From Pseudomonas asuensis (lineage in GTDB: Bacteria > Pseudomonadota > Gammaproteobacteria > Pseudomonadales > Pseudomonadaceae): a stretch of 64,000 nucleotides of DNA. Below the pieces are notes generated by a model. It was not told the origin of the DNA and searched no databases. It was given only the letters and a program-made list of their open reading frames with translations. Numbering within the stretch: position 1 is the first letter of the stretch; each line of letters begins with the position of its first letter. Location of the stretch: positions 34,647 to 98,646 of the forward strand of contig NZ_BMNW01000014.1 of the NCBI RefSeq assembly GCF_014646755.1, given 5' to 3'. Below are positions 29,395 through 37,206 of the stretch, one piece after another. The translations under genes were made by a program, and so were the position numbers.

Positions 29395-31059
29395 TCAGCC
29401 GCGATGGTGCTGGCGGAAGTAGTCGATCAGGCCTTGGGTCGAAGCATCTTCTGCAGCTTCTTCGCCGTTACCCACTAAGTGCTGATAGACATTGTTTCCC
29501 AGCTCCTTGCCTAGCTCTACACCCCACTGGTCGAAAGCATTGATGCCCCAGATAACGCTCTGCACAAATACTTTGTGCTCATAGAGTGCCACCAAGGCAC
29601 CCAGGCTATTGGGGGTTACACGCTCGAATACGAGTGTGTTGCTGGGGCGATTGCCCGGGATGACTTTGTGCGGTGCCAGTGCAGCGACTTTTTCTTCTGG
29701 CACGCCTTTGGCGCGCAGTTCGGCCTTTGCTTCTTCAAGCGTCTTGCCACGCATGAGCGCCTGGCTTTGGGAAAGGCAATTTGCATACAGCCAGGGGTGG
29801 TGGTCAGCAATGGGATGATGGCTGGAAGCAGGTACGATGAAATCGCAGGGAATTACCAGCGTTCCCTGGTGCATCAACTGATGATAGGCGTGCTGTCCAT
29901 TGGTGCCTACGCCACCCCAGATAACCGGACCTGTTGCCATGGCAACGGGAGAACCGTCTTGGCGAACGCGCTTGCCATTGGACTCCATATCCAGCTGCTG
30001 CAAATGCTTGGTGAAGTCGCGCAGATAGTAATCGTAAGTCAGTACGGCATGGCTTTGGGCATCCCAGAAGTTGCCGTACCACACGCCCAGCAGACCTAGC
30101 AAAACCGGCAGGTTACTTTCAAAAGGCGTGTTCAGGAAATGCTGGTCCATGGCATAAGCACCAGCCAGTAGTTCCTTGAAGTTGGATACGCCGATGGCGA
30201 TGGCAACAGGCAGGCCGATTGCTGACCACAGTGAGTAGCGGCCACCCACCCAGTCCCACATGGGAAAGATATTTTCTTCGCTAATGCCGAACTCAACAGC
30301 GGTCTTCACATTGCTGGAGACGGCAATGAAGTGCTTATGCAGATCCTGCTCGGCGCAGCCCTGGCCCAGGCACCAGGCGCGTGCGGCCTGAGCATTCTTC
30401 AGCGTTTCCAGAGTACCAAAGGATTTGGAGGAAACGATAAACAGCGTGGTCTCTGCCTCTAGGCGGGTCACCAGCTCGTGGAACTCACTGCCGTCGATGT
30501 TCGCCAAGTAGTGGCAGCGTACCTGTGACTGTGCGTAAGGCGTCAGCGCCTCGGCGACCTGCTGCGGACCGAGGAAGGAGCCACCAATTCCAATGTTGAC
30601 GACATCCGTGATCGGCTTACCGGTATGCCCTCGCCAGAGGCGGTTGTGGATACGGTTGACCAGGTCGGTCATGCGGCCAAGTACGCGATGCACCTCTGGC
30701 ATGACATCCTGTCCGTTAACCATTACTTTGTCGCCGAGTGGGCGACGTAGCGCGGTATGCAGGGCAGGGCGGTTTTCCGAGGAGTTGACCGGTTCGCCTG
30801 AGAGTAGCGCGCCGATAGCACTCTCCAGATTCGCTTCGCGTGCCAGATTGATCAACAGGTCACGAGTCTGCTGGGTCAGCAGGTTCTTGGAGTAGTCCAG
30901 AAACAGCCCACAGGCGCTTAATGAAAATTGCTTGAAGCGTTCTGGGTCTGCCGCGAACGCATTACGCATATTGAAGGACTGCATTTCCTGACGGTGCTCC
31001 GCCAGTGCCAGCCAGGACTTCAACTCAGTAACGTTGATAGGCTGCTTGTAATACTCCAT
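29395..31059 (-). CDS. pgi: Glucose-6-phosphate isomerase
   Basis: This enzyme interconverts glucose-6-phosphate and fructose-6-phosphate. The 554-residue protein carries both family signatures: [16 protein letters not shown] at about 268-283 and the C-terminal [17 protein letters not shown]. It also has the [17 protein letters not shown] substrate loop and [10 protein letters not shown]. Length is normal. In P. aeruginosa panD lies between pgi and panC; here the gap to panC holds only a terminator and no panD. Confidence 0.97.
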   Translation of the reverse strand: MEYYKQPINVTELKSWLALAEHRQEMQSFNMRNAFAADPERFKQFSLSACGLFLDYSKNLLTQQTRDLLINLAREANLESAIGALLSGEPVNSSENRPALHTALRRPLGDKVMVNGQDVMPEVHRVLGRMTDLVNRIHNRLWRGHTGKPITDVVNIGIGGSFLGPQQVAEALTPYAQSQVRCHYLANIDGSEFHELVTRLEAETTLFIVSSKSFGTLETLKNAQAARAWCLGQGCAEQDLHKHFIAVSSNVKTAVEFGISEENIFPMWDWVGGRYSLWSAIGLPVAIAIGVSNFKELLAGAYAMDQHFLNTPFESNLPVLLGLLGVWYGNFWDAQSHAVLTYDYYLRDFTKHLQQLDMESNGKRVRQDGSPVAMATGPVIWGGVGTNGQHAYHQLMHQGTLVIPCDFIVPASSHHPIADHHPWLYANCLSQSQALMRGKTLEEAKAELRAKGVPEEKVAALAPHKVIPGNRPSNTLVFERVTPNSLGALVALYEHKVFVQSVIWGINAFDQWGVELGKELGNNVYQHLVGNGEEAAEDASTQGLIDYFRQHHRG

Positions 31060-31178
31060 TGGGGTTCGCTTCCTTCTTCTGTAGATATTATCGTACGTTG
31101 TGCACTACATGTTGGGACAAAGCTTGCGGCACGCCAGGTAGAGCGCGTCGGTCAAGCTAATGATGGCCGTCAGACACG

Positions 31179-31205
31179 AAAAAGCCCGGGGTGTTCCGGG
31201 CTTTA
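31179..31205 (-). terminator. Intrinsic terminator after panC
   Basis: On the minus strand AAAGCCCGG and CCGGGCTTT pair around a 6-base loop, with a T-run (TTTTTCG) after the stem. It closes the panB-panC transcript about 25 bases after panC. Confidence 0.9.
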
Positions 31206-31229
31206 GCGAAGCGGTACTCATCCTGGTGA

Positions 31230-32084
31230 TTAGATATCAAGCTCGAATGACAAATTATCGATCAGTCGCGTATTTCCAACATAGACGGCCAATAGCAGCA
31301 CCAGTTGCCGATCCGTCTCGGTGGCTGGTCGTAAAGTGCCTTGCTGACGCAGCTCCAGATAATCTACCCGTAGGCCATCCGCCTCAAGCCGCTGCTTGGC
31401 TTCATCGAGTAAGACAGGATAGTCCCGGCGGCCCGTCTTCACACGTTCTGCCAATTGCTTCAACAGGGTATACAGACAGGGCGCCGTAGCGCGTTGTTCG
31501 TTGTTCAGGTAGCCGTTACGTGACGATAGGGCCAGCCCATCGGTGTCACGAATGGTGGGTTGACCAATGATTTCGATAGGTATGTTTAGGTCGTTAACCA
31601 TCTTGCGGATGACGGCGAGCTGCTGGTAGTCCTTTTCACCAAAGACTGCGATGTCGGGCTGCACCATGTTAAATAGCTTGCTGACAACCGTTGCTACCCC
31701 CTCAAAATGTCCAGGGCGACTCGCGCCACACAGCCCTTCGGATACGACCGGGACGCTGACTCGCGTCTGGTTCTCCATACCACTGGGATACATCTCGGAT
31801 ATTGCAGGCGCAAACAGGATGGCACAGCCAGCCGCAGCCAACTTTTCCTGATCAGCCGCCAGCGTCCGCGGGTACTTGTCCAGATCCTCGGACGGTCCAA
31901 ACTGCAACGGATTAACGAAGATACTGGCAACCACAAAGTCGCTGTGCACTCTGGCGGTATCGACCAAGGCAACATGGCCCGCATGCAGATTGCCCATGGT
32001 GGGAACAAAACCGATGCGCTTACCCGCACGACGGGCCTCGGTGACTGCAGCGCGCAACTCGCGAACGGTATGTACGGTAATCAT
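31230..32084 (-). CDS. panC: Pantothenate synthetase
   Basis: PanC joins pantoate and beta-alanine with ATP to give pantothenate. The 284-residue protein has [16 protein letters not shown] (the HxGH nucleotide motif) at about 26-41, [18 protein letters not shown], and [10 protein letters not shown] at about 147-156, followed by SSRNGYL. The start overlaps the panB stop by 4 bases (ATGA-type), so the two are coupled. The beta-alanine supplier panD is not next to it in this window. Confidence 0.97.
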   Translation of the reverse strand: MITVHTVRELRAAVTEARRAGKRIGFVPTMGNLHAGHVALVDTARVHSDFVVASIFVNPLQFGPSEDLDKYPRTLAADQEKLAAAGCAILFAPAISEMYPSGMENQTRVSVPVVSEGLCGASRPGHFEGVATVVSKLFNMVQPDIAVFGEKDYQQLAVIRKMVNDLNIPIEIIGQPTIRDTDGLALSSRNGYLNNEQRATAPCLYTLLKQLAERVKTGRRDYPVLLDEAKQRLEADGLRVDYLELRQQGTLRPATETDRQLVLLLAVYVGNTRLIDNLSFELDI

Positions 32085-32890
32085 GCCGAGAATCCGTGTT
32101 CTGGTGCGGGAAAGGTAACGTTCTTGACAGCTTGGACATAGGCCGTAAAGGCCTCTTGTATACTGTTTTGGCCAGTCATGAAGTTTTTGACGAACTTTGG
32201 CGAGCGCCCCGTCAGGGCAAGGCCGAGCATGTCATGCATGACCAGTACCTGACCATCCGTATCCGCACCTGCACCGATGCCAATGACAGGGATACGGGCT
32301 GCGCGTGTAATGTCGGCCGCCAGAGGGCTGGGCACACACTCAAGCACGATCATGGCAGCGCCTGCTGCCTCAAGCGCCTTAGCATCTTCGCGTAGCTGCT
32401 GGGCACGTGCTTCGTCACGGCCTTGTACCTTGAAGCCGCCAAAGACGTTTACGGACTGAGGTGTAAGACCCAGGTGTGCGCAGACAGGAACGCCGCGTTC
32501 GGCCAGTTGACGAATAGGCTCAGCCAGCCAGGCTGCGCCTTCCAGCTTGATCATATGAGCGCCAGCCTGCATCAGCGCGGCGGCGTTCTGAAAGGTCTGC
32601 TCCAGCGTCGAATAGGCCATGAAGGACATATCAGCAACGATAAGTGCGCCCCGATTGCCACGCTTTACGCATGCCGTGTGATACGCCATATCGGTTGTGC
32701 TAACAGGTAGGGTGCTGTCGTGGCCCTGAAGGACCATGCCCAGGGAGTCGCCTACCAGCAATACTTCGACGCCAGCCTGGCTGGCCGTATGGGCAAAGGT
32801 GGCGTCATAGCAGGTCAGCATGGTGATTTTTTCACCGCGCTGTTTTAGTGCCTGCAACGTGGTGAGGGTAACCTCAGGCATATCAAACAT
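32081..32890 (-). CDS. panB: 3-methyl-2-oxobutanoate hydroxymethyltransferase
   Basis: PanB adds a hydroxymethyl group from methylene-tetrahydrofolate to ketoisovalerate, the first committed step to pantothenate. The 269-residue protein has [30 protein letters not shown] (cited in part: [12 protein letters not shown]), [30 protein letters not shown] and [15 protein letters not shown], all family motifs. GAGGA precedes the ATG. Directly upstream of this ribosome binding site is a highly structured leader (32897-33014) and further up a TGTTACCG palindrome, so regulation at the RNA level and by CbrB is possible. Confidence 0.97.
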   Translation of the reverse strand: MFDMPEVTLTTLQALKQRGEKITMLTCYDATFAHTASQAGVEVLLVGDSLGMVLQGHDSTLPVSTTDMAYHTACVKRGNRGALIVADMSFMAYSTLEQTFQNAAALMQAGAHMIKLEGAAWLAEPIRQLAERGVPVCAHLGLTPQSVNVFGGFKVQGRDEARAQQLREDAKALEAAGAAMIVLECVPSPLAADITRAARIPVIGIGAGADTDGQVLVMHDMLGLALTGRSPKFVKNFMTGQNSIQEAFTAYVQAVKNVTFPAPEHGFSA

Positions 32891-32896
32891 CCTCTT

Positions 32897-33014
32897 CAGG
32901 CTGTGTCCTGAATGGCTGCAGACATAACAGCCAGGTCTTTTTGTTTGGGAAAGCGTTGTAGCGAACTACAGCTCTCTATCGCTTGCCTGCCGATTCTGTA
33001 GAGGACACAGCCTG
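32897..33014 (-). ncRNA. Structured RNA element in the panB leader (unknown family)
   Basis: A perfect 13-bp stem, CAGGCTGTGTCCT (33014-33002) with AGGACACAGCCTG (32909-32897), encloses about 92 bases and ends where the panB ribosome binding site begins. Inside are a hairpin GAGAGC-TGTAG-TTCG-CTACA-AC-GCTTTC (32976-32949; two stacked stems and a TTCG loop) and a second hairpin TGGCTG/CAGCCA (32933-32913). Between them is a single-stranded A-rich stretch (CCAAACAAAAAGACC). The fold is a multi-branch junction. It could be a cis-regulatory RNA for panBC, a small MITE-like element, or a small RNA. I do not recognise the family. Confidence 0.5.
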
Positions 33015-33092
33015 TCTCTAGGCAGTAACAAAAGGCGGTTAGGCAAGTGGGTGCCTATAGTCTCGGTGGGTGCAGGGGAAGTCAATCATCAT

Positions 33093-33118
33093 GTGTTACC
33101 GGAACGTTACGGTAACAC
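33093..33118. promoter_or_regulatory. TGTTACCG palindrome, CbrB-like site
   Basis: GTGTTACCG and CGGTAACAC form a perfect 9-bp inverted repeat with an 8-base spacer, between folK and panB. It contains TGTTAC...GTAACA, the type of half-site also found upstream of crcZ in this window. It may be a CbrB site acting on panB, or simply a hairpin. Confidence 0.4.
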
Positions 33119-33135
33119 TATGACGTGTAAGTCAT

Positions 33136-33621
33136 TTACGCCAGCCGCTCCAGGCCAATGAACGGGCATTGATCAAGCAGGGCCTGTAGGGTGCCACCCT
33201 CTGGTAAGGGCAGATCGCTTGAAGCGATTTCGGCCAGTGGGTAAAGGACAAACGCACGTGCGTGCATATGATAGTGCGGTACGGTCAGGCGAGGCTCATC
33301 GATCCTGCGATTACCAAACAACAGGATATCCAGGTCCAGGGTTCTGGGTCCCCAGCGCTCATCCTTGCGTACACGGCCCTGCTGTTGCTCGATGGATTGC
33401 AGGGCGTCTAGCAGGGCAAGGGGCTCAAGGAATGTATCCAGCGCCACTACAGCATTTACATAGCGAGGTTGATCTGCCGGGCCCAATGGGTCGCTTCCAT
33501 AAAAAGACGACCGGGCGGCAAGTTGGCTTTGCGGTAACGCATCCAGCGCAGCAAGGGCTGACTCGAGCTGGGCGCGTGGTTCAGCGAGATTACTACCGAG
33601 CCCGATATAAACGCGTTCCAT
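33136..33621 (-). CDS. folK: 2-amino-4-hydroxy-6-hydroxymethyldihydropteridine diphosphokinase
   Basis: FolK transfers diphosphate from ATP to hydroxymethyl-dihydropterin, making the substrate of FolP (also in this window). The 161-residue protein starts with VYIGLGSNLAEPRAQL, has DQPRYVNAVVALDT and the signature RWGPRTLDLDILLFG at about 90-104 with the Mg-binding D-x-D. The ATG is 3 bases after the pcnB stop, so the two genes are co-transcribed. Confidence 0.97.
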   Translation of the reverse strand: MERVYIGLGSNLAEPRAQLESALAALDALPQSQLAARSSFYGSDPLGPADQPRYVNAVVALDTFLEPLALLDALQSIEQQQGRVRKDERWGPRTLDLDILLFGNRRIDEPRLTVPHYHMHARAFVLYPLAEIASSDLPLPEGGTLQALLDQCPFIGLERLA

Positions 33622-33624
33622 GGG

Positions 33625-35028
33625 TTACTCCGCTAGCGGGGTTGGCTTGTCAGTGCCAGGTGAGCGCCGCTTGCGTGAATTACTACCGCGGCGCCGCTTG
33701 CGAGCAGTGCCTTTGCCATCTTCCTGACTCAACTCTCGGATCATTTCCCGGCGTTGGCTGTCGCTGATTTCCTGATAACGCGTCCACCACTGACCTAAAT
33801 TGCCGGTACGCTCGCCTGCGCTTTCACGCAGCAGAAGGAAGTCATAGCCAGCCCGGAAGCGGGGATTTTCGAGCAGCATGTCAGCACGCTTGCCCTGACG
33901 ACGAGGAAGACGCTCCTGCATATCCCAGATTTCCCGCATTGGGATGGTAAAGCGTTTGGGAATGGCGATTCGACGGCACTGCTCAAGAGTGATGTCGTGA
34001 GCAGCTTCCTGCATGGCAGGAATGGGCGGCAATCCTTTTTCTTGGTGGTAGGCCACTCGGGCAGGTAGTGCGGGCCACAATAGGGCGGCAAACAGGAACG
34101 CCGGTGTGACTGGCTTGCCTTCGCGAATACGGGTATCAGTATTGGCCAACGCCTGCTTGATCAGGAGGCCTGTGTATTCAGGATTTTGCTCGAGCGCTTC
34201 AGCCGTAGCCGGGAACAAGGGGGCAAAGAGGTCGTAATTGACCAGCAGTTCATAGGTGCGCTCAGCGTTCCCGCTCAGGAATAGCTTGAGGATTTCATCG
34301 AACAGGCGCGGTGCCGGGATATCACGTAGTAATGGCGCCAGACGGCGAATAGGCGCGGCTGTCTGCTCTTCTATCTCGAATCCTAACTTGGCCGCGAAGC
34401 GCACAGCTCGCAGCATTCGCACGGGATCTTCCTGATAGCGCTGCTCTGGATCTCCAATCAGACGTATCAGGCGATTGCGAATATCCGAGGCGCCATTGGC
34501 GTAATCGAAGATCCGCTCTTGGGTGGCTTCGTAGTACAGCGCATTGATGGTGAAGTCACGGCGCTGCGCATCCTGCTCCTGATTGCCATAAATATTGTCG
34601 CGCAAAATGCGTCCACTCTCATTGCGGGCGGAGTGTGCCGAATCTTCGTCCTCATCTTCACCAGGGTGGTTGGCGCGGAAAGTGGCAACCTCGATGATCT
34701 CACGACCAAAGTGCACATGGACCAGCTTGAAACGGCGGCCGATAACACGTGCATTACGAAACTCAGCGCGTACTTGTTCGGGCGTTGCACTGGTTGCAAC
34801 GTCAAAATCCTTGGGCTCAACGCCTAGCATCAGGTCTCGTACGCAGCCACCGACGAGATAGGCCTGGTAGCCGGCTTTCTCCAGCCGATCCACAACGCTC
34901 AGGGCATGGCGACTAATCTGCTCACGCTCCAGCGCATGCTGGCTACGAGGAATCACGATAGGTAGTTCAGGCTTACTGGGTGCGCGACGTAATGGCGAAC
35001 GCAGGGACTGGATCAGCTTTTTCAGCAT
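33625..35028 (-). CDS. pcnB: Poly(A) polymerase I
   Basis: PcnB adds 3' poly(A) tails that promote RNA decay. From the ATG at 35028 it has 467 residues. The nucleotidyltransferase domain contains LVGGCVRDLMLG followed by KDFDVATSATPEQV with the catalytic D-x-D, and RRDFTINALYY, then a helical RNA-binding part. The C-terminal tail is strongly basic (ARKRRRGSNSRKRRSP), as is usual for poly(A) polymerases as opposed to CCA enzymes. A GTG 9 bases upstream is an alternative start. It lies downstream of crcZ, as in P. aeruginosa. Confidence 0.95.
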   Translation of the reverse strand: MLKKLIQSLRSPLRRAPSKPELPIVIPRSQHALEREQISRHALSVVDRLEKAGYQAYLVGGCVRDLMLGVEPKDFDVATSATPEQVRAEFRNARVIGRRFKLVHVHFGREIIEVATFRANHPGEDEDEDSAHSARNESGRILRDNIYGNQEQDAQRRDFTINALYYEATQERIFDYANGASDIRNRLIRLIGDPEQRYQEDPVRMLRAVRFAAKLGFEIEEQTAAPIRRLAPLLRDIPAPRLFDEILKLFLSGNAERTYELLVNYDLFAPLFPATAEALEQNPEYTGLLIKQALANTDTRIREGKPVTPAFLFAALLWPALPARVAYHQEKGLPPIPAMQEAAHDITLEQCRRIAIPKRFTIPMREIWDMQERLPRRQGKRADMLLENPRFRAGYDFLLLRESAGERTGNLGQWWTRYQEISDSQRREMIRELSQEDGKGTARKRRRGSNSRKRRSPGTDKPTPLAE

Positions 35029-35140
35029 TGATAGCACTGTTCTTGAGGTCGGCGGAGCGAGCGGAAACCCGCGGTTATAGCGGATTCTAACATTTTAGGA
35101 GGGGATCTTGAATGAGGGCTGGCGTAAAGCTGAAGGCACT

Positions 35141-35508
35141 GGGGGAGCCGAAGCTCCCCCCCAAATTGGTACGTGCTTTGTTTTTATTGTTATATCGAAC
35201 CTGTTGTTTTTCTTGTCTGGTCCGTCCTGGTCGGATACCTGCCGCCAGGAGGGCTCCCAAATTCGGGGCCAAGAGCAAACGGATTACTTTGGACGCTGAT
35301 GTCGTCATGATCACAATTGATCTGTCCAGTGCTGGTGCTGCCTCAGGGCAGTTTTATTGTTCTCGGCCTGGTGCGGGGCAAGTGCTCCGCAATCGACTCT
35401 TCTCCAAAATGATCAGTTAGCTACGCCTCCGCCTGCTTGTTCTTATTGTGCTGGAGTCGTTACGTCTTATTTTTATTATGTTTTTGCTGTTTTTTATTTT
35501 TGTTGTGC
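35141..35508 (-). ncRNA. crcZ: CrcZ, Hfq/Crc-sequestering small RNA
   Basis: Between cbrB and pcnB, exactly where Pseudomonas encodes CrcZ, the minus strand carries a GCACAAC 5' end about 12 bases after a -24/-12 element. The RNA has five A-rich clusters fitting AANAANAA: 35465-35506, 35436-35447, 35351-35362, 35200-35214 and 35177-35191. These are the CA motifs that bind Hfq with Crc and relieve catabolite repression. A very stable hairpin GGGGGAGC-TTCG-GCTCCCCC (35160-35141) is the probable 3' end, although no T-run follows, so the end is approximate. Length would be about 368 bases against about 407 in P. aeruginosa. Confidence 0.87.
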
Positions 35509-35518
35509 CAGATATAAA

Positions 35519-35534
35519 GCAGATGCTGTGCCAA
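35519..35534 (-). promoter_or_regulatory. Sigma-54 promoter of crcZ
   Basis: On the minus strand TTGGCACAGCATCTGC shows the -24 TGGCAC and -12 GC with exactly 10 bases between GG and GC. It predicts a start at about 35508. Confidence 0.8.
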
Positions 35535-35609
35535 CTTTTGGAAAGCCTTTAAAAACAAACACTTAGGAATTTATGTAGTGTTTTTTTAGCTGGGCAACAT
35601 GAGAAATTC

Positions 35610-35698
35610 GTTACCGTTAACCTCGTTTGATGTTACGGCGGTAACACATCCTGAAATGAAGGCTACGTGTTACCCGCAAAAAAAACGCATCGGTAACG
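35610..35698. promoter_or_regulatory. Putative CbrB binding sites upstream of crcZ
   Basis: A palindrome TGTTACGGCGGTAACA (35631-35646) is accompanied by further GTTAC/GTAAC half-sites at 35610-35614, 35667-35673 and 35693-35697. They lie 75-165 bases upstream of the crcZ -24 element, as expected for an enhancer-binding NtrC-type activator. CbrB, encoded next door, is the known activator of crcZ. Confidence 0.65.
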
Positions 35699-35708
35699 AT
35701 GCGTTTTT
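35681..35708 (-). terminator. Intrinsic terminator after cbrB
   Basis: AAAAACGCATCG and CGATGCGTTTTT form a 12-bp stem around a 4-base loop. On the minus strand eight T follow the CGATGCG arm. It lies about 6 bases after cbrB. It also overlaps one of the GTAAC half-sites upstream of crcZ. Confidence 0.9.
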
Positions 35709-35713
35709 GCGAT

Positions 35714-37144
35714 TTAGGAAAGGTCGGTGCTCGTAGCCCCTGTTTTTCGGCGTGGTATACCTAGCCGTTGACGGCGCTCCCACAGGCACTTGCGGCTGAT
35801 GCCAAGCTTTCGAGCAAGCTCGGTCTCGGTCATATGGTCCTGATGTTCCAATACGAAGTGCTGGAAGTAATCCTCCAGGGAAAGATCTTCCGTAGGCTCA
35901 TGGCCTGCGTGAGGTGAGCCCAGTGGCGTATCGAGGGGGGCAAGGAAGTGTTCGGAAAGATCCAGGTCTTCTAGTTCGATATCGATTCCTAGCAGATCAG
36001 GCTCAATTTCGTTCCTCTCGCTAAGAATCACTGCCCGCTCGATGGCGTTTTCCAGTTCGCGCACATTACCCGGCCAGCTGTAATGACGTATGGCGAGTTC
36101 AGCTTCCTGGCTAAAATGCATGGCTTCACGGCCCATACGGTTGGACTGCCGGACGAGAAACACCCGGGCAATCTCCAGCACGTCATTGCCCCGCTCCCGC
36201 AGTGGAGGAAGGCGCAGGGATATAACATTCAGGCGGTAGTACAGGTCTTCTCGGAACTGTCCAGTTTTGGCAAGCGTTTTAAGGTCACGGTGCGTGGCCG
36301 CGATCAGGCGGACGTTAACCTTTTGCGACTGTACCGACCCGACCCGGCGAATCTCACCTTCTTGCAAGACTCGCAGTAGACGTGCCTGCGCTTCCAAGGG
36401 AAGCTCGCCAATCTCATCCAGAAATAGTGTGCCACCGTCAGCCGCCTCGACCAGACCGGTACGGCTTGCGCTAGCTCCGGTGAAAGCACCTTTCTCATGG
36501 CCGAACAGTTCTGATTCGATGAGTGTTTCAGGAATAGCTGCGCAGTTAACCGAAATCAAAGGTGCTTTTACACGACGTGACAGGTTATGCAGCGCGCGTG
36601 CTACCAGCTCCTTACCCGTACCGGACTCGCCCTGAATCAATACGGTAGAGTCCGTAGGCGAAACCTTGCGAATCTTGCCATACAGATCCTGCATGGGAGC
36701 ACAGCTACCAATGATACCGATGTCGTTATCATGGACAGGTAGTGCTTCGCTACGAGTCGCAGGACGCTCCGGTGAAGCTTGCTGCTGGGACTGCTCACGC
36801 TCGATGAGAATGCGCGCCACCGCCTGCAACATCTCATCATGGTCGAATGGCTTGGCAATGTAATCAACGGCGCCTTGCTTCATAGAGTCCACGGCTGAAC
36901 GCAGGCTCGCATAGCTAGTCATGATCAGCACTGGCTTGCCAGCGGCCAGGTCAATCAGCTCGGTGCCAGGGGCGCCGGGTAAGCGTAAATCACTAATAAT
37001 CAGGTCGAACGATGGGATGTCGTAACGATCCTGCGCTTCCTGTACAGAGCCAGCCTCGCTGACCTGAAACTGATTGCGTTCAAGCAATCGGCGCAGGGCC
37101 GAGCGAATGATGGTTTCGTCTTCGACGATTAAAATATGTGCCAT
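35714..37144 (-). CDS. cbrB: Two-component response regulator CbrB (NtrC family)
   Basis: CbrB activates sigma-54 promoters, notably crcZ, in response to CbrA, and governs carbon/nitrogen balance. The 476-residue protein has a receiver domain with the phospho-acceptor Asp52 in DLIISDLRLPG, a central AAA+ domain with GESGTGKE (Walker A), the sigma-54 contact loop GAFTGA and RLIAATHRDL, and a C-terminal Fis-type helix-turn-helix (TETELARKLGISRKCLWERRQRLG). It is followed by its own terminator and crcZ. The gap to cbrA is 62 bases, so they are one operon. Confidence 0.96.
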   Translation of the reverse strand: MAHILIVEDETIIRSALRRLLERNQFQVSEAGSVQEAQDRYDIPSFDLIISDLRLPGAPGTELIDLAAGKPVLIMTSYASLRSAVDSMKQGAVDYIAKPFDHDEMLQAVARILIEREQSQQQASPERPATRSEALPVHDNDIGIIGSCAPMQDLYGKIRKVSPTDSTVLIQGESGTGKELVARALHNLSRRVKAPLISVNCAAIPETLIESELFGHEKGAFTGASASRTGLVEAADGGTLFLDEIGELPLEAQARLLRVLQEGEIRRVGSVQSQKVNVRLIAATHRDLKTLAKTGQFREDLYYRLNVISLRLPPLRERGNDVLEIARVFLVRQSNRMGREAMHFSQEAELAIRHYSWPGNVRELENAIERAVILSERNEIEPDLLGIDIELEDLDLSEHFLAPLDTPLGSPHAGHEPTEDLSLEDYFQHFVLEHQDHMTETELARKLGISRKCLWERRQRLGIPRRKTGATSTDLS

Positions 37145-37206
37145 ATTGGGCTCTCTCGACGGTGGCAGAGCGGAGGCGCCAGGCAGTGGCGCATCTCGTT
37201 TCCGCT

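Noticed and set aside
33045..33060. Sigma-54 promoter for panB
   Set aside because: AGGCACCCACTTGCC has 9 instead of 10 bases between GG and GC and lacks the T before GG. It is kept only as a remark with the nearby palindrome.
35108..35566. Short open frames inside the cbrB-pcnB gap
   Set aside because: They overlap the CrcZ RNA, have no shared motifs and read through its A-rich tracts.
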